Positions 17,133 to 25,627 of a stretch of 38,070 nucleotides of DNA are shown piece by piece; the stretch's first letter is position 1; each line of letters starts with the position of its first letter. The notes under the pieces were generated by a model, which did not search any database, had not been told where the DNA came from, and saw only the letters and a program-made list of their open reading frames with translations. The translations under genes and the position numbers were made by a program. Origin of the DNA: Clostridiales bacterium. Its GTDB lineage: Bacteria > Bacillota > Clostridia > Lutisporales > Lutisporaceae. The stretch is taken from the NCBI GenBank assembly GCA_012521375.1, contig JAAYMO010000234.1, positions 1 through 38,070 of the forward strand. The letters run 5' to 3'.

Positions 17133-18074
17133 TCATTTCAGCTTTTCTGCTATTGATAAATAATCTTCAATATTTTTTAGGTTTTCATCTTTATACCTTG
17201 ATAGATACTTAATCAATGCTTCTGAATTCTTCCCTTTCACATCCCATTTAAATGAAGCAATATTAAGATCTATTTTATTATAGTAAGCTTTAAAAATATG
17301 TCCTATATTAGCCCCTCTGGTTTCTTTTCCAATAAGTTCTACTTTATCCTTTAAGTTTTCTTTTAGTGTAAGTGCCAACATTTCAGAGCCAAAACCACTT
17401 CCTTCATCAAGAAAAATAAATATCTTTTGAAAATCAAAATAAAAGTCATCTGATTTAAATTCATGTCTCGAATTTGAGAATTCTATAGAAGCAATTAGCA
17501 TTCCTCCTGGCAGTAAATCATCAGCAATGCTTATCACTTCAGCATAGTTACCCATATAATTGCCTCTCAAATCCAATATCAGATAATCTAATCCTTTAGT
17601 CTTATCTAGAGTTTTAAAAAATTTGTTTTCAGCATTTTCACCAAAACTGCTGAGTCTTATATAACATGTATTATTGTCTATTCTCTTTTTTGTGAATTTC
17701 ATCTTCCTATATAAAGTATATCTAAGTTTCCCTTGCATTAAATCTGCATAGCTGAAATCCGTCACTTCATCTCCTGTAAACTTTTTTGAATAATCGATAA
17801 GTCTTTTAATCTCTGCTTTGGTTGTAAATATCTTGTTCAATATGTTTTTCTTTAAATTTATATATTCGCTATTTGACAGCGCATTACTATAAAGATAATT
17901 TTTTTCGAAATCCCTTATGATACTTTTGGCATCTGAAGCAACAACAATTCCGAAATAGCTAAATAATGAAAATCTATATACTATAAATAGTATTAAGACT
18001 GTAAATATAAATAACATGGGTCTTTTTTTCTTAATAACTATGGTTTTGTCATCAATTGCTGTTTTATCCCTCAC
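17133..18074 (-). CDS. S41 (C-terminal processing peptidase-like) membrane protein, catalytic residues missing
   Basis: A 313-residue protein with an N-terminal transmembrane anchor (PMLFIFTVLILFIVYRFSLF), a helical linker and an S41-type core. The core is recognisable from CYIRLSSFGENAENKFFKTL, DYLILDLRGNYMGNYAEVIS and IADDLLPGG, then IFIFLDEGSGFGSEMLALTL. In active CTP proteases the last segment reads GSASASE, with Ser three residues before Glu, and the base lysine follows in FGKG. Here those positions are Phe228 and Ala255, so peptidase activity is unlikely. No PDZ domain is evident. The longest frame starts at a GTG (18083) that overlaps the ribosome binding site GGAAGGTGG. The GTG at 18074 is eight bases past it and chosen. 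It follows the GH18 gene by 84 bases, with a possible terminator between. Confidence 0.75.
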   Translation of the reverse strand: MRDKTAIDDKTIVIKKKRPMLFIFTVLILFIVYRFSLFSYFGIVVASDAKSIIRDFEKNYLYSNALSNSEYINLKKNILNKIFTTKAEIKRLIDYSKKFTGDEVTDFSYADLMQGKLRYTLYRKMKFTKKRIDNNTCYIRLSSFGENAENKFFKTLDKTKGLDYLILDLRGNYMGNYAEVISIADDLLPGGMLIASIEFSNSRHEFKSDDFYFDFQKIFIFLDEGSGFGSEMLALTLKENLKDKVELIGKETRGANIGHIFKAYYNKIDLNIASFKWDVKGKNSEALIKYLSRYKDENLKNIEDYLSIAEKLK

Positions 18075-18142
18075 AGATTCCACCTTCCGCTAATAAAAGT
18101 ATACATTTTAATTATTTGCCTATTTGCCATTTATTAATCAAA

Positions 18143-18171
18143 ATTTTAATGCAGCATTTTATAATGCTGCA
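18143..18171 (-). terminator. Hairpin overlapping the stop of the GH18 gene
   Basis: The minus strand pairs TGCAGCATT with AATGCTGCA around a four-base loop, then runs into ATTAAAATTTT. The stem contains the last codons and the TAA of the GH18 gene. The T tract is imperfect, so termination may be partial, letting some transcripts reach the S41-like gene. Confidence 0.55.
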
Positions 18172-20204
18172 CTAAGTACTAAACTTATAACATTCCAGAC
18201 CGCAGGTTTCTCAAAGCCTTTTCTCCAGGAGGCTACTCCTGCAATGTCATATTTATTTGCTAATTGGACTTTCAACTTTATTGAGTTCTCGTCCTCCAAC
18301 CATATTCTATACAGAGAACCATCTTTCTTATATTCAGCATAATACTGGCCGCTTTCTTCATCCCATACCTTAATTGCATTATTGTCACGAATAGCTCTTT
18401 CTCCGGCCTCCATGGAAATTGCGCTTGATGTTACTACAGTCTTTCCATTTACATAGGTTTCCTTCCATAACCTTGTATAAAATGGTACTGCCAATATAAG
18501 CTTGTCCCTTGGAACTTCTTCAAGAATTTTTTCCAAACTATCCTCTACCCAGCTTAATTGCGCTACTGAACCGCTTATGGGACTTCCTTCCCAGTGTTGA
18601 TCATATCCCATCATTATTATATAATCTGCGTACTTGGATAGTTCTTTTCTGTTATAACACATAGACCAACTGGAATACTTATTTATGGGAGTTACATCAA
18701 CGGATACTGTAAGCCCCTTGGTTTTTGCTTTCACTGATAGCTCCTTGATAAGCAATGTATACTCATCACTGTCTTCTGTTCTCATATTCTCAAAATCCAT
18801 GTTTATTCCGTCAACGTTGTATTTTAAACAAAGATCAATTATTTTATCCACCAGATTTTTTCTTTTAACTGGATCTGCTAACACCTTAGCTGTCATTTCT
18901 TTATTGAATTCATTGCCAAAAAGAGGCCATACTTCATAACCCTGTTCATGAGCCCAATTGGTATACTTTATATCTCCTTTATCCATAATGTTTATAGATT
19001 CATCCAGCAGCACAAACCAAGTGGGAGATATCACATTTAAGCCCTCAATCTTTTGTGCATCTGTCATGTCAGGAGTTTTTCTGTATATATAATCCCAGGT
19101 AAGATTTACTTTCTCACCTGTCCCCTCACTTCTGACTATACTATAGTCGCATGATGATTCATATACTGACAAATGTCCATTTCTATAAGTCATAAATAGT
19201 ATCTTTCTTATATTATATAGACTCTTTCTTAAAACTCCCCTTTCTACAGCTAGTTCATAGCTGACCTCTGCTACAGCTTTATACAAAGAATTCTGTATAA
19301 TGTGGACTCGAACTTCTCCCATATTTCTGTTTAAGTTTGAACTTTTTAATTCTAATATAACATTTTTCCGCTCGCCATTTAAAAGTCTTTCTTTACCAAT
19401 ACTATTTTCTATTACACCTTTTAAAGACTGATTTTTTTCATTTGCTGCTTTTATAATATTGGTCTCATATTCCTTTGCAAAATTGATTATATGAGACTTA
19501 TCAATATCAGATTTAATATTTATAAATCTATAGAACATGGCAGCAGCTTCTGCCCTTGAGGATGTGCCCTTTGAAGAAAAGCTTCCATCAGGCATTCCAT
19601 TGATTATCCCTGCTGATGAAACTTTATCTATGCTTTTTTTGTTTATATATCCTTCTTTTATATCATTAAAATATACAGGCTTGTCCACTATAAAGCTTTC
19701 AGGTAAAGCTTTGGATAATATAATGGCCATTTCCTCACGGGTGATTATCTTGTTGGGATAAAAATCTTTATCACTAAAATAATCCAACAATCCATAAGCT
19801 TTACCCCTATTGATGTAGGAATAAGCCCAATGGTTTGTGGGAATATCCGCATAGTTAATATACCTTTTAGAATCTTCTTTTAGATTCATAACCCTAACTA
19901 ACATAGTTATGAATTCGGATCTAGTGATAACCTTATCAGGCTTCATTGTTTTATCAACGAATCCATTAAGTATTTCCATATTGCTTAATTCCACCATATA
20001 CTTCTCTGCCCAATGTCCTTTTAAATCCTTGTAAACTTGATGATTTACTCCTGGTTGGAGCATCTCGGTTCTAAGTATTTCCGGATTGTCAACCATATAC
20101 GTATTATCCTCAGCCTTTGCAGTAGATAGTAGTGGTGAAGCTGCCAGTGTAAATACTAGAATAGTAATTATAATATATTTATACGGGTTCTTTTGAAAAC
20201 TCAT
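18159..20204 (-). CDS. SLH-anchored glycoside hydrolase family 18 protein (YaaH/YdhD-like)
   Basis: An exported cell-surface protein of 681 residues. The order is: signal peptide (cleavage near TAKAED), three SLH repeats (about 55-230, each with a D-x-x-GHWA- or TRxE-type motif), a linker, then a GH18 barrel (about 370-675). The SLH repeats are KGHWAEKYMVELSNMEILNG, NHWAYSYINRGKAYGLLDYF, and a third ending in TSSRAEAAAMFYRF. The catalytic GH18 motif DGxxxDxE is intact as DGINMDFE (D465, D470, E472). GYDQHWEGSP and AVPFYTRLW are typical of the spore/cell-wall YaaH group rather than true chitinases. The likely role is peptidoglycan or other wall amino-sugar polymer hydrolysis. A longer frame reaches an ATG at 20237, but GAAGGAGGAG lies just before the ATG at 20204. 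Confidence 0.92.
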   Translation of the reverse strand: MSFQKNPYKYIIITILVFTLAASPLLSTAKAEDNTYMVDNPEILRTEMLQPGVNHQVYKDLKGHWAEKYMVELSNMEILNGFVDKTMKPDKVITRSEFITMLVRVMNLKEDSKRYINYADIPTNHWAYSYINRGKAYGLLDYFSDKDFYPNKIITREEMAIILSKALPESFIVDKPVYFNDIKEGYINKKSIDKVSSAGIINGMPDGSFSSKGTSSRAEAAAMFYRFINIKSDIDKSHIINFAKEYETNIIKAANEKNQSLKGVIENSIGKERLLNGERKNVILELKSSNLNRNMGEVRVHIIQNSLYKAVAEVSYELAVERGVLRKSLYNIRKILFMTYRNGHLSVYESSCDYSIVRSEGTGEKVNLTWDYIYRKTPDMTDAQKIEGLNVISPTWFVLLDESINIMDKGDIKYTNWAHEQGYEVWPLFGNEFNKEMTAKVLADPVKRKNLVDKIIDLCLKYNVDGINMDFENMRTEDSDEYTLLIKELSVKAKTKGLTVSVDVTPINKYSSWSMCYNRKELSKYADYIIMMGYDQHWEGSPISGSVAQLSWVEDSLEKILEEVPRDKLILAVPFYTRLWKETYVNGKTVVTSSAISMEAGERAIRDNNAIKVWDEESGQYYAEYKKDGSLYRIWLEDENSIKLKVQLANKYDIAGVASWRKGFEKPAVWNVISLVLSAAL

Positions 20205-20273
20205 TTTGTCTCCTCCTTCAGATATATTATATATCATTATGTAAACTAACTTTAAGCGGAATATACTGGCATA

Positions 20274-20927
20274 TTATGATATATTGCTATCTTCCAATCT
20301 TTCATTCATAGACTTAATCTTTGTACTGTTGTAGTAATCTATATAATCTAAACCGGCTATACCCAGCTGAATAGCTACTTCTTCTATGAGGTAAATACAT
20401 AATATATCTAAAATCTGATTGTTTAAAACCCTTTCCTCAATTTCTGTCAAATAATATGAGTTTTGCTTTTTTATATATAAGCCCATATCAAATTTTTTGC
20501 TATAAGAGAGACCAATTCTATAATAAAGGAGTGGATCTAATTCTACGTTGCATAACCACAAGCTAAAAAAATCCATAAGTACTTTATATAACTCAATAAA
20601 AAGTTGCTCTTTTTTATCTTTATCCAGGCTTTTTAGTTTATAATTTTTAGTCAATTTCCTTAGTGGTGGTATAAACAATGCGCAAATTATCACTGGATAA
20701 AAATCTTTCGCTTCTCCCAAAAGCCTTTTATACTCTTTAGGGTTAATTATTTTCTTTTCATTTATATAACTCATAAGAGCTTCTATATTCTCAGATACAT
20801 AATAACTGATAAATATGCTTTTAAAGGTGCACAAAACGCCGCGCAGGATTATGCTGTGAATCTCAGAAGCACTCATTTCATCGGAAGCTATTCTCAGATT
20901 CCTGCTGTCTTTTTCTTTTTTTGTCAT
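20274..20927 (-). CDS. Unrecognised 217-residue protein
   Basis: I do not recognise this protein. It is mostly helical, with a charged N-terminus (MTKKEKDSRNLRIASDEMSA), no signal peptide and no long transmembrane helix, although PVIICALFIPPLRKL and LYKVLMDFFSLWLC are hydrophobic. It is rich in Lys, Leu, Ile and Tyr. AGGAGG lies seven bases before the ATG, which argues that it is a real gene. It lies 69 bases upstream of the GH18 gene on the same strand, so the two may be co-transcribed, and diverges from the YcdB/SLH gene. It has four scattered cysteines but no CxxC pair, so no metal-binding motif stands out. Confidence 0.7.
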   Translation of the reverse strand: MTKKEKDSRNLRIASDEMSASEIHSIILRGVLCTFKSIFISYYVSENIEALMSYINEKKIINPKEYKRLLGEAKDFYPVIICALFIPPLRKLTKNYKLKSLDKDKKEQLFIELYKVLMDFFSLWLCNVELDPLLYYRIGLSYSKKFDMGLYIKKQNSYYLTEIEERVLNNQILDILCIYLIEEVAIQLGIAGLDYIDYYNSTKIKSMNERLEDSNIS

Positions 20928-21113
20928 TACAATACCTCCTAAAAGCTCTCATATTAATTATTACCATCATTTGGCTTATTATGCAGCAATTTCACATAAT
21001 AGGATTAAAAGATTTTGGTATGTTATAGTTGATAAGTTAATATATAAATTATGAAACTTTTATAACCAAAATTAGTCTAATAAGACAAAGAAATTATTTG
21101 AAAGGTGATGGAC

Positions 21114-23267
21114 ATGAAAAAAACTGTATCATTAATTCTGGCTATTGCATTGCTTTTTACCAGCACAACTGCTATTTTTGCTGATAAAAAAGCAAATGAA
21201 GCAAAAATCAGCTTAGAAAAAGCTATTGAAATCGCTAGAAAAAGCTTCGACTTTAATACAAAAGACTATGATTTCAATCAGAGCTATTATGAAAATATAG
21301 AAGGAACAAGGCAATGGCAACTGAATTGGAACGCAAAAAACAATAATCACAGCATAAGTATAAATGTGGATGGAGATAGCGGAGATATTCTCTATATGTA
21401 TCAGTGGAAAGACGAATACTCCAATCCGCCAAAGCTAGCTAAATACAGCAAAGAAGAAGCTCAAAAAGTTGCAGAAAACCTATTGAAAAAGCTTCAACCC
21501 ACTAGATATAATGAAATGTCCCTTAAATATGAAAACGAGAATAAATATGGACTTAGATATTACTATGATAGTCCAACATATAATTTTTACTTCATAAGAA
21601 AAGTAGATGGCATTGAGTTTCAAGGGGATGGAGTAAACATTGCCATCGATAAGAATACATTAGAAGTAAACAATTATACTTTCAATTGGAGTAAATTAGC
21701 TATGCCTGATTCAGCAAAAGCTATCAGTCTGGAAAAAGCAAAAGAAATATTCAATAAAGAAAATGGCATAGAATTAGCTTATATAATAAAATATGACCAA
21801 AAAACAAAAAAGAATACTGCAAAACTGGTTTACACACTAAAGAACGGTAATAGACCTATCGATGCCATTACCGGTGAAATAATAGAATATGGTTATTACT
21901 ACCCTGCTTATGATATGGTTGGTGCTGGTGAAGTGGCAATAAAATCATCACAGGAATTAACTCCTGAAGAAAAGAGAGAAATAGAAGAAAATAAGAAGTA
22001 CTTAACTCGTGAACAGGCTTTGGAGATAGCGTTGAAATATATCAAGATCGATGAAAAACTTAAATTGGAATATGCATCCTTATATCCTGATTATAACAAT
22101 ACAGGTGCCAGTTGGAATTTTTCTTGGAGCTATAGTGATAATAATAAGAACGAATATTCCTATGCAAATATCTCATTAAATGCTGAAAGCGGAGAAGTAA
22201 AGAGTTTGTATAGCTATGATAGCGTCAGAGACAATGCAGCTAAAGCAGGAACTCCTAAATATGATATGGAAAAATCGAAAGAGTTGGCAGAAAACTTCTT
22301 AAATGCTGTAGTATCTGAAAAGTTTGCACAGACAGAGTATAGGGCTGATATTAGTCAGAGCAACCAGGTTGATAAGCCAATAAACTATAATTTTAACTTC
22401 GTAAGAATGGTAAATGGAATACCTTGCCCAGGAAATAATCTCAATGTGGCAGTAAACGCCTATACAGGTGAAATAACAAACTTCTACAGTAATTGGATGA
22501 ATATTGATTTTCCAATGCTGGATAATATAATGCCTTTAGATAAGGCTTATGAATCACTATACACGAATATAAACTTCGATATAAAATATATATATCATTA
22601 TGATTATACGATTAGGCATACAGATAACCAAGTAGTAAAACTTGTTTACTCTTTCGATGACTTTTCAGGAATGCTGGATCCTGCTACCGGTAAACCCCTA
22701 GATTACAATGCAGAAATTATAAAGGAAAAAGAAGACATTGCCTTTGATGATATAAAAGGCCACTGGGCAGAAAATGATATCTTAACATTATTGGAAGCAA
22801 GAATAATTGAAGCTGACAGCAATAAATTTCTACCGGATGAAAATATTAAACAAAAAGACTTTATAAAAATATTGATAAAATCACTTGAGCCTAGCTATGT
22901 GCTAATCCCTTATGCTTCTGATTCTGCCGATGAAGAATATAATGATTATTATAAACAAGCCACATCAAGAAAAATAATCAATGAAAAAGAAAAGAACATG
23001 AACTCAGAGGTTACAAGAGAAGATGCTGCAAAAATGATTGTTAGAGCTATGAATCTTGGTTTTATAGCAAATAAATCAGATATCTTCTTTTTAAACTATA
23101 CTGACAAAGATGCCATATCTAATGAGTTAAAAGGTTATATAGCTGTTGTAACAGGACTTGATATAATGTCCGGTAAAGAAGGCGAGGCCTTTGCACCTAA
23201 GGATAAACTTACTAGAGCAGAAGCAGCAGCTACAATAGTAAAATTCTTAAAAGTTGATAAAGAGTAA
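21114..23267 (+). CDS. YcdB/YcdC-repeat protein with C-terminal SLH domains
   Basis: A 717-residue secreted surface protein. The signal peptide (MKKTVSLILAIALLFTSTTA, cleavage after IFA) is followed by two long YcdB/YcdC-type units (PepSY-like). Repeats start at ISLEKAIEIARKSFDF and YLTREQALEIALKYIKIDEK and share VDGIEFQGDGVNIAID-like and NGIPCPGNNLNVAVN-like motifs. Three SLH repeats follow from about residue 540 (DIKGHWAENDILTLLEARII to DKLTRAEAAATIVKFLKV) and would bind the wall polymer. The SLH end is C-terminal, the reverse of the GH18 protein. A GTG (21105) and ATG (21108) lie in frame upstream, but AAAGGTG is spaced six bases from the ATG at 21114, so I start there. It may inhibit or modulate surface enzymes, as PepSY domains are thought to; that is inference. 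A perfect hairpin follows it. Confidence 0.88.
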   Translation: MKKTVSLILAIALLFTSTTAIFADKKANEAKISLEKAIEIARKSFDFNTKDYDFNQSYYENIEGTRQWQLNWNAKNNNHSISINVDGDSGDILYMYQWKDEYSNPPKLAKYSKEEAQKVAENLLKKLQPTRYNEMSLKYENENKYGLRYYYDSPTYNFYFIRKVDGIEFQGDGVNIAIDKNTLEVNNYTFNWSKLAMPDSAKAISLEKAKEIFNKENGIELAYIIKYDQKTKKNTAKLVYTLKNGNRPIDAITGEIIEYGYYYPAYDMVGAGEVAIKSSQELTPEEKREIEENKKYLTREQALEIALKYIKIDEKLKLEYASLYPDYNNTGASWNFSWSYSDNNKNEYSYANISLNAESGEVKSLYSYDSVRDNAAKAGTPKYDMEKSKELAENFLNAVVSEKFAQTEYRADISQSNQVDKPINYNFNFVRMVNGIPCPGNNLNVAVNAYTGEITNFYSNWMNIDFPMLDNIMPLDKAYESLYTNINFDIKYIYHYDYTIRHTDNQVVKLVYSFDDFSGMLDPATGKPLDYNAEIIKEKEDIAFDDIKGHWAENDILTLLEARIIEADSNKFLPDENIKQKDFIKILIKSLEPSYVLIPYASDSADEEYNDYYKQATSRKIINEKEKNMNSEVTREDAAKMIVRAMNLGFIANKSDIFFLNYTDKDAISNELKGYIAVVTGLDIMSGKEGEAFAPKDKLTRAEAAATIVKFLKVDKE

Positions 23268-23281
23268 AATAGCTTAAACAT

Positions 23282-23312
23282 GTGAGGCTGTTGCATTATG
23301 CAACAGCCTCAC
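23282..23312. terminator. Perfect hairpin between the YcdB/SLH gene and rnpB
   Basis: GTGAGGCTGTTGCA and its complement TGCAACAGCCTCAC are separated by only three bases, making a 14-bp perfect stem. It stands between two convergent transcription units, 14 bases past the YcdB/SLH stop and 8 bases past the 3' end of rnpB. Neither side has a long T run, but the stem is strong enough to serve as a bidirectional terminator or RNA 3' end block. Confidence 0.7.
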
Positions 23313-23320
23313 TAATATTA

Positions 23321-23659
23321 AAATGAGTAAATCTGTAAGCCGGGTTCTGTCTTAGATGGTCATCTATCTCGATCTGCTGTTGCCAGCAGACTCTAGCGAT
23401 CTTACCCGGAAGCTAGGCGGGCCACCTAATTAGCTTCCCTATTTGATCTTGCTCCAGATGGGGTTTACATAGCCGATTAGTCGCCTAATCGCTGGTGAGC
23501 TCTTACCTCACCTTTCCACCCTTACCATAAAAATGGCGGTATATTTCTGTTGCACTTTCCTTGAAGTCGCCTTCACCGGGTGTTACCCGGCATCCTGCCC
23601 TATGGAGCCCGGACTTTCCTCATGCACATATATGCATGCGACCATCCGATTTACTCATT
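23321..23659 (-). ncRNA. rnpB: RNase P RNA (type A)
   Basis: The catalytic RNA that trims tRNA 5' ends. On the minus strand it begins with P1 (AAATGAGTAAATC), which pairs perfectly with GATTTACTCATTT at the 3' end. Conserved blocks follow in order: GAGGAAAGTCCGGGCTCC, ATAGGGCAGGATGCCGGGTA, GGAAAGTGCAACAGAAA, GTAAGGGTGGAAAGGTG and, near the 3' end, AGACAGAACCCGGCTTA. The TGGAGCAAGATCAAATAGGG segment and the long P-helix content favour the ancestral type A rather than the Bacillus type B. The RNA is about 339 bases. It is preceded by its own near-perfect promoter and sits at the end of the housekeeping block, beside the zinc-ribbon gene. Confidence 0.97.
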
Positions 23660-23690
23660 TATCTTCTTTTTATTTTCTTTGTAGAAATTA

Positions 23691-23719
23691 ATTATATTAT
23701 GAATCCTGTTTCATGTCAA
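23691..23719 (-). promoter_or_regulatory. Consensus promoter of rnpB
   Basis: TTGACA (23714-23719) and TATAAT (23691-23696) with exactly 17 bases between them are a perfect sigma-A promoter on the minus strand. The predicted start is about 25 bases before the P1 helix, so a short leader is probably trimmed. It lies just past the stop of the zinc-ribbon gene. Confidence 0.9.
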
Positions 23720-23730
23720 AGTTATTTTTT

Positions 23731-24444
23731 TCAATTATTATTCTTTATGTACACTAATATTCTTCCACAGCTTTGACATTTCATATAATCACCTAGCTTC
23801 ACAGCTTCATAATGCATTGCAGGAACTTCCACGCCACAGCCACCACATTTTCTATTTTTTATCTCTGCAATGGGATTAGATATTTTCCCTTTCATTTTCA
23901 TATAATTATTAAATAAATCAGCATCTATTCTGACCTTTAGTTCTTGCAAAAATTGTTCTGTACCAGTTTTTTCATTCAGTAAAAAGTTCATCCTTTGCTC
24001 ATTATCCTCTTTAGTTTTATTATATTTTTTCTTAATAAATGCATATTTTTTCTTGATTTTTTTTATTTCTTCTTCTACATTTTTTAAGTTCTTTTCTAAA
24101 TCTTCAATATCAGTTCTCTCCAGCATAATATTTTTTTCAACATCTTCAATCTGTTTCATAAGTGTTTCTAGTTTTTTTACATTATTAATTTCAGGTGTAT
24201 ACAACAGTTTTTCATAATTATTTTTGCTTTCTTGCAGCCTTTTACAATTAGTATTTTTACTAAGTATTTTCTTTTCAATATCCGTTTTTTTGGAATATAG
24301 TATGCTGTATTCGCTTTTCAATCTTGAGTATTCGTCCTTAAGCCTTCTCGTTATGTCATCATTTTTTATTTGATTTATTTGTTGTATCAATTTACTATAG
24401 TAGTTTTCCTGTTGCTGGTATTCATATAAAAATTGTAGTTTCAC
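23731..24444 (-). CDS. Coiled-coil C4 zinc-ribbon protein (COG1579 type)
   Basis: A 237-residue cytoplasmic protein. Residues 5-170 form a long charged coiled coil (e.g. ETLMKQIEDVEKNIMLERTD). A C-terminal zinc ribbon follows, with two CxxC pairs in RKCGGCGVEVPAMHY and YMKCQSCGRILVY. This architecture matches the COG1579/CT398-type family, which is often next to nif3 and rnpB in Clostridia. Its function is not firmly known; a nucleic-acid or sigma-54/flagellar role has been suggested for distant members. The start is a GTG with GAAGGGA upstream. It is separated from the nif3 stop by about 60 bases and a short hairpin. Confidence 0.85.
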   Translation of the reverse strand: MKLQFLYEYQQQENYYSKLIQQINQIKNDDITRRLKDEYSRLKSEYSILYSKKTDIEKKILSKNTNCKRLQESKNNYEKLLYTPEINNVKKLETLMKQIEDVEKNIMLERTDIEDLEKNLKNVEEEIKKIKKKYAFIKKKYNKTKEDNEQRMNFLLNEKTGTEQFLQELKVRIDADLFNNYMKMKGKISNPIAEIKNRKCGGCGVEVPAMHYEAVKLGDYMKCQSCGRILVYIKNNN

Positions 24445-24483
24445 ATTCTATCATCCCTTCTATCTTGTAAATTAAACAAATAA

Positions 24484-24508
24484 AGGAATAGCAAAAATAC
24501 TATTCCTA
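24484..24508 (-). terminator. Short hairpin at the nif3 stop
   Basis: AGGAATAG and CTATTCCT pair around an eight-base loop on the minus strand and are followed by TTATTTGTTT. The stem includes the stop codon of nif3. The T tract is weak, so it may attenuate rather than stop transcription into the zinc-ribbon gene. Confidence 0.4.
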
Positions 24509-25627
24509 AACGTTCATTATTATATCTATATTAGATTTTGATTCAATGACTTCTGCATTATACCCATTTTTTTCTAGAGTATCTCTTAGACAGTCTGAAA
24601 GTGCTTTTATCATTATCTTTTCTGTCCCAAAATGCCCTGCATCAATGGCATAAATACCCTCTTCTAAAGCATCTAATACTTGATGATACTGCAAATCTCC
24701 TGTTATTATCACATCAGCTCCTGCATACCTTGCAGCACTAATAAAGTTGTTTCCTGAGCCATTTAACATAGCGACAGTTTTGATTGCTGCATTTGGAGGC
24801 CCTGAAAACCTAATATTATCTAAATCTAATGCTTTTTTGATGAAGGATGCATAAGATGATAGCGTAACTTCATTGTCCAAATAGCCAATCCTTCCTAAAC
24901 CTAAAGATTGACCTTTATTTTTCAATTCATAAATATCGTAAGCGACTTCTTCATATGGATGGGCATTCAACATGGCTTTTATAACTTGATTCAATTTTGA
25001 TTCTGATACTATGGTTTCTAATCTATACTCATTAACTTTCTCCAATCTATTTATCTGCCCAATATAAGGATTAGTTCCTTCCATAGGTTGGAAAGTCCCC
25101 GTACCTTTTACTCTAAAGCTACAGTTGCTATAGTTCCCTATAAACCCTGCTCCGACTTTAGACATTTCTTCTAATATTTTGTCTTCAAAACCTTCAGGTA
25201 TATAAACTACAATTTTAAAGAGTTTTTCTTGGGCAGTTGTCCTGATGATTTCAGTTTTTTCAAAGCCTAATTGCTTAGCAAAAATATCATTTAGCCCTCC
25301 CTGAACAATATCATAATTTGTATGAGATGCATAAACAGCAATATTATTCTTAATCAGCTTAATAATCTTTTTACCTAACGCAGTATCATTATTTATTTTC
25401 TTAATGGGATTAAATATTATAGGGTGGTGAGTGATGATCATATCTACATTGTTCTCTATAGCCTCATCTACTACCCATATTGGCAAATCCAAAGAAATCA
25501 TAATTTTATTTACAATACTACTGCTATCGCCTATTATAAGTCCTACGTTATCCCATTCTTCCGCTAGTTTTCTAGGCGCAATACTATCCATAATGCTCAC
25601 TACTGTTCCACATTTAAGCTGTGCCAT
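24506..25627 (-). CDS. Nif3-like dinuclear metal-centre protein (YqfO type)
   Basis: A 373-residue Nif3/YqfO-family protein, the long form in which a PII/CutA-like domain (about residues 130-230, e.g. LFKIVVYIPEGFEDKILEEM) is inserted between the two halves. Metal-binding motifs are visible: ITHHPIIF, ASHTNYD, and DAGHFGTE near the C-terminus. Relatives form hexameric rings with two metals per subunit, and some act as GTP cyclohydrolase I type or nucleotide-related enzymes; the role in Clostridia is not settled. GGGAGG precedes the ATG. The start overlaps the end of trmK by 28 bases, a conserved arrangement that implies coupled translation. Confidence 0.93.
   Translation of the reverse strand: MAQLKCGTVVSIMDSIAPRKLAEEWDNVGLIIGDSSSIVNKIMISLDLPIWVVDEAIENNVDMIITHHPIIFNPIKKINNDTALGKKIIKLIKNNIAVYASHTNYDIVQGGLNDIFAKQLGFEKTEIIRTTAQEKLFKIVVYIPEGFEDKILEEMSKVGAGFIGNYSNCSFRVKGTGTFQPMEGTNPYIGQINRLEKVNEYRLETIVSESKLNQVIKAMLNAHPYEEVAYDIYELKNKGQSLGLGRIGYLDNEVTLSSYASFIKKALDLDNIRFSGPPNAAIKTVAMLNGSGNNFISAARYAGADVIITGDLQYHQVLDALEEGIYAIDAGHFGTEKIMIKALSDCLRDTLEKNGYNAEVIESKSNIDIIMNV

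Noticed and set aside
23561-23776. Plus-strand frame of 71 codons
   Set aside because: Most of it is the complement of RNase P RNA and the rnpB promoter.
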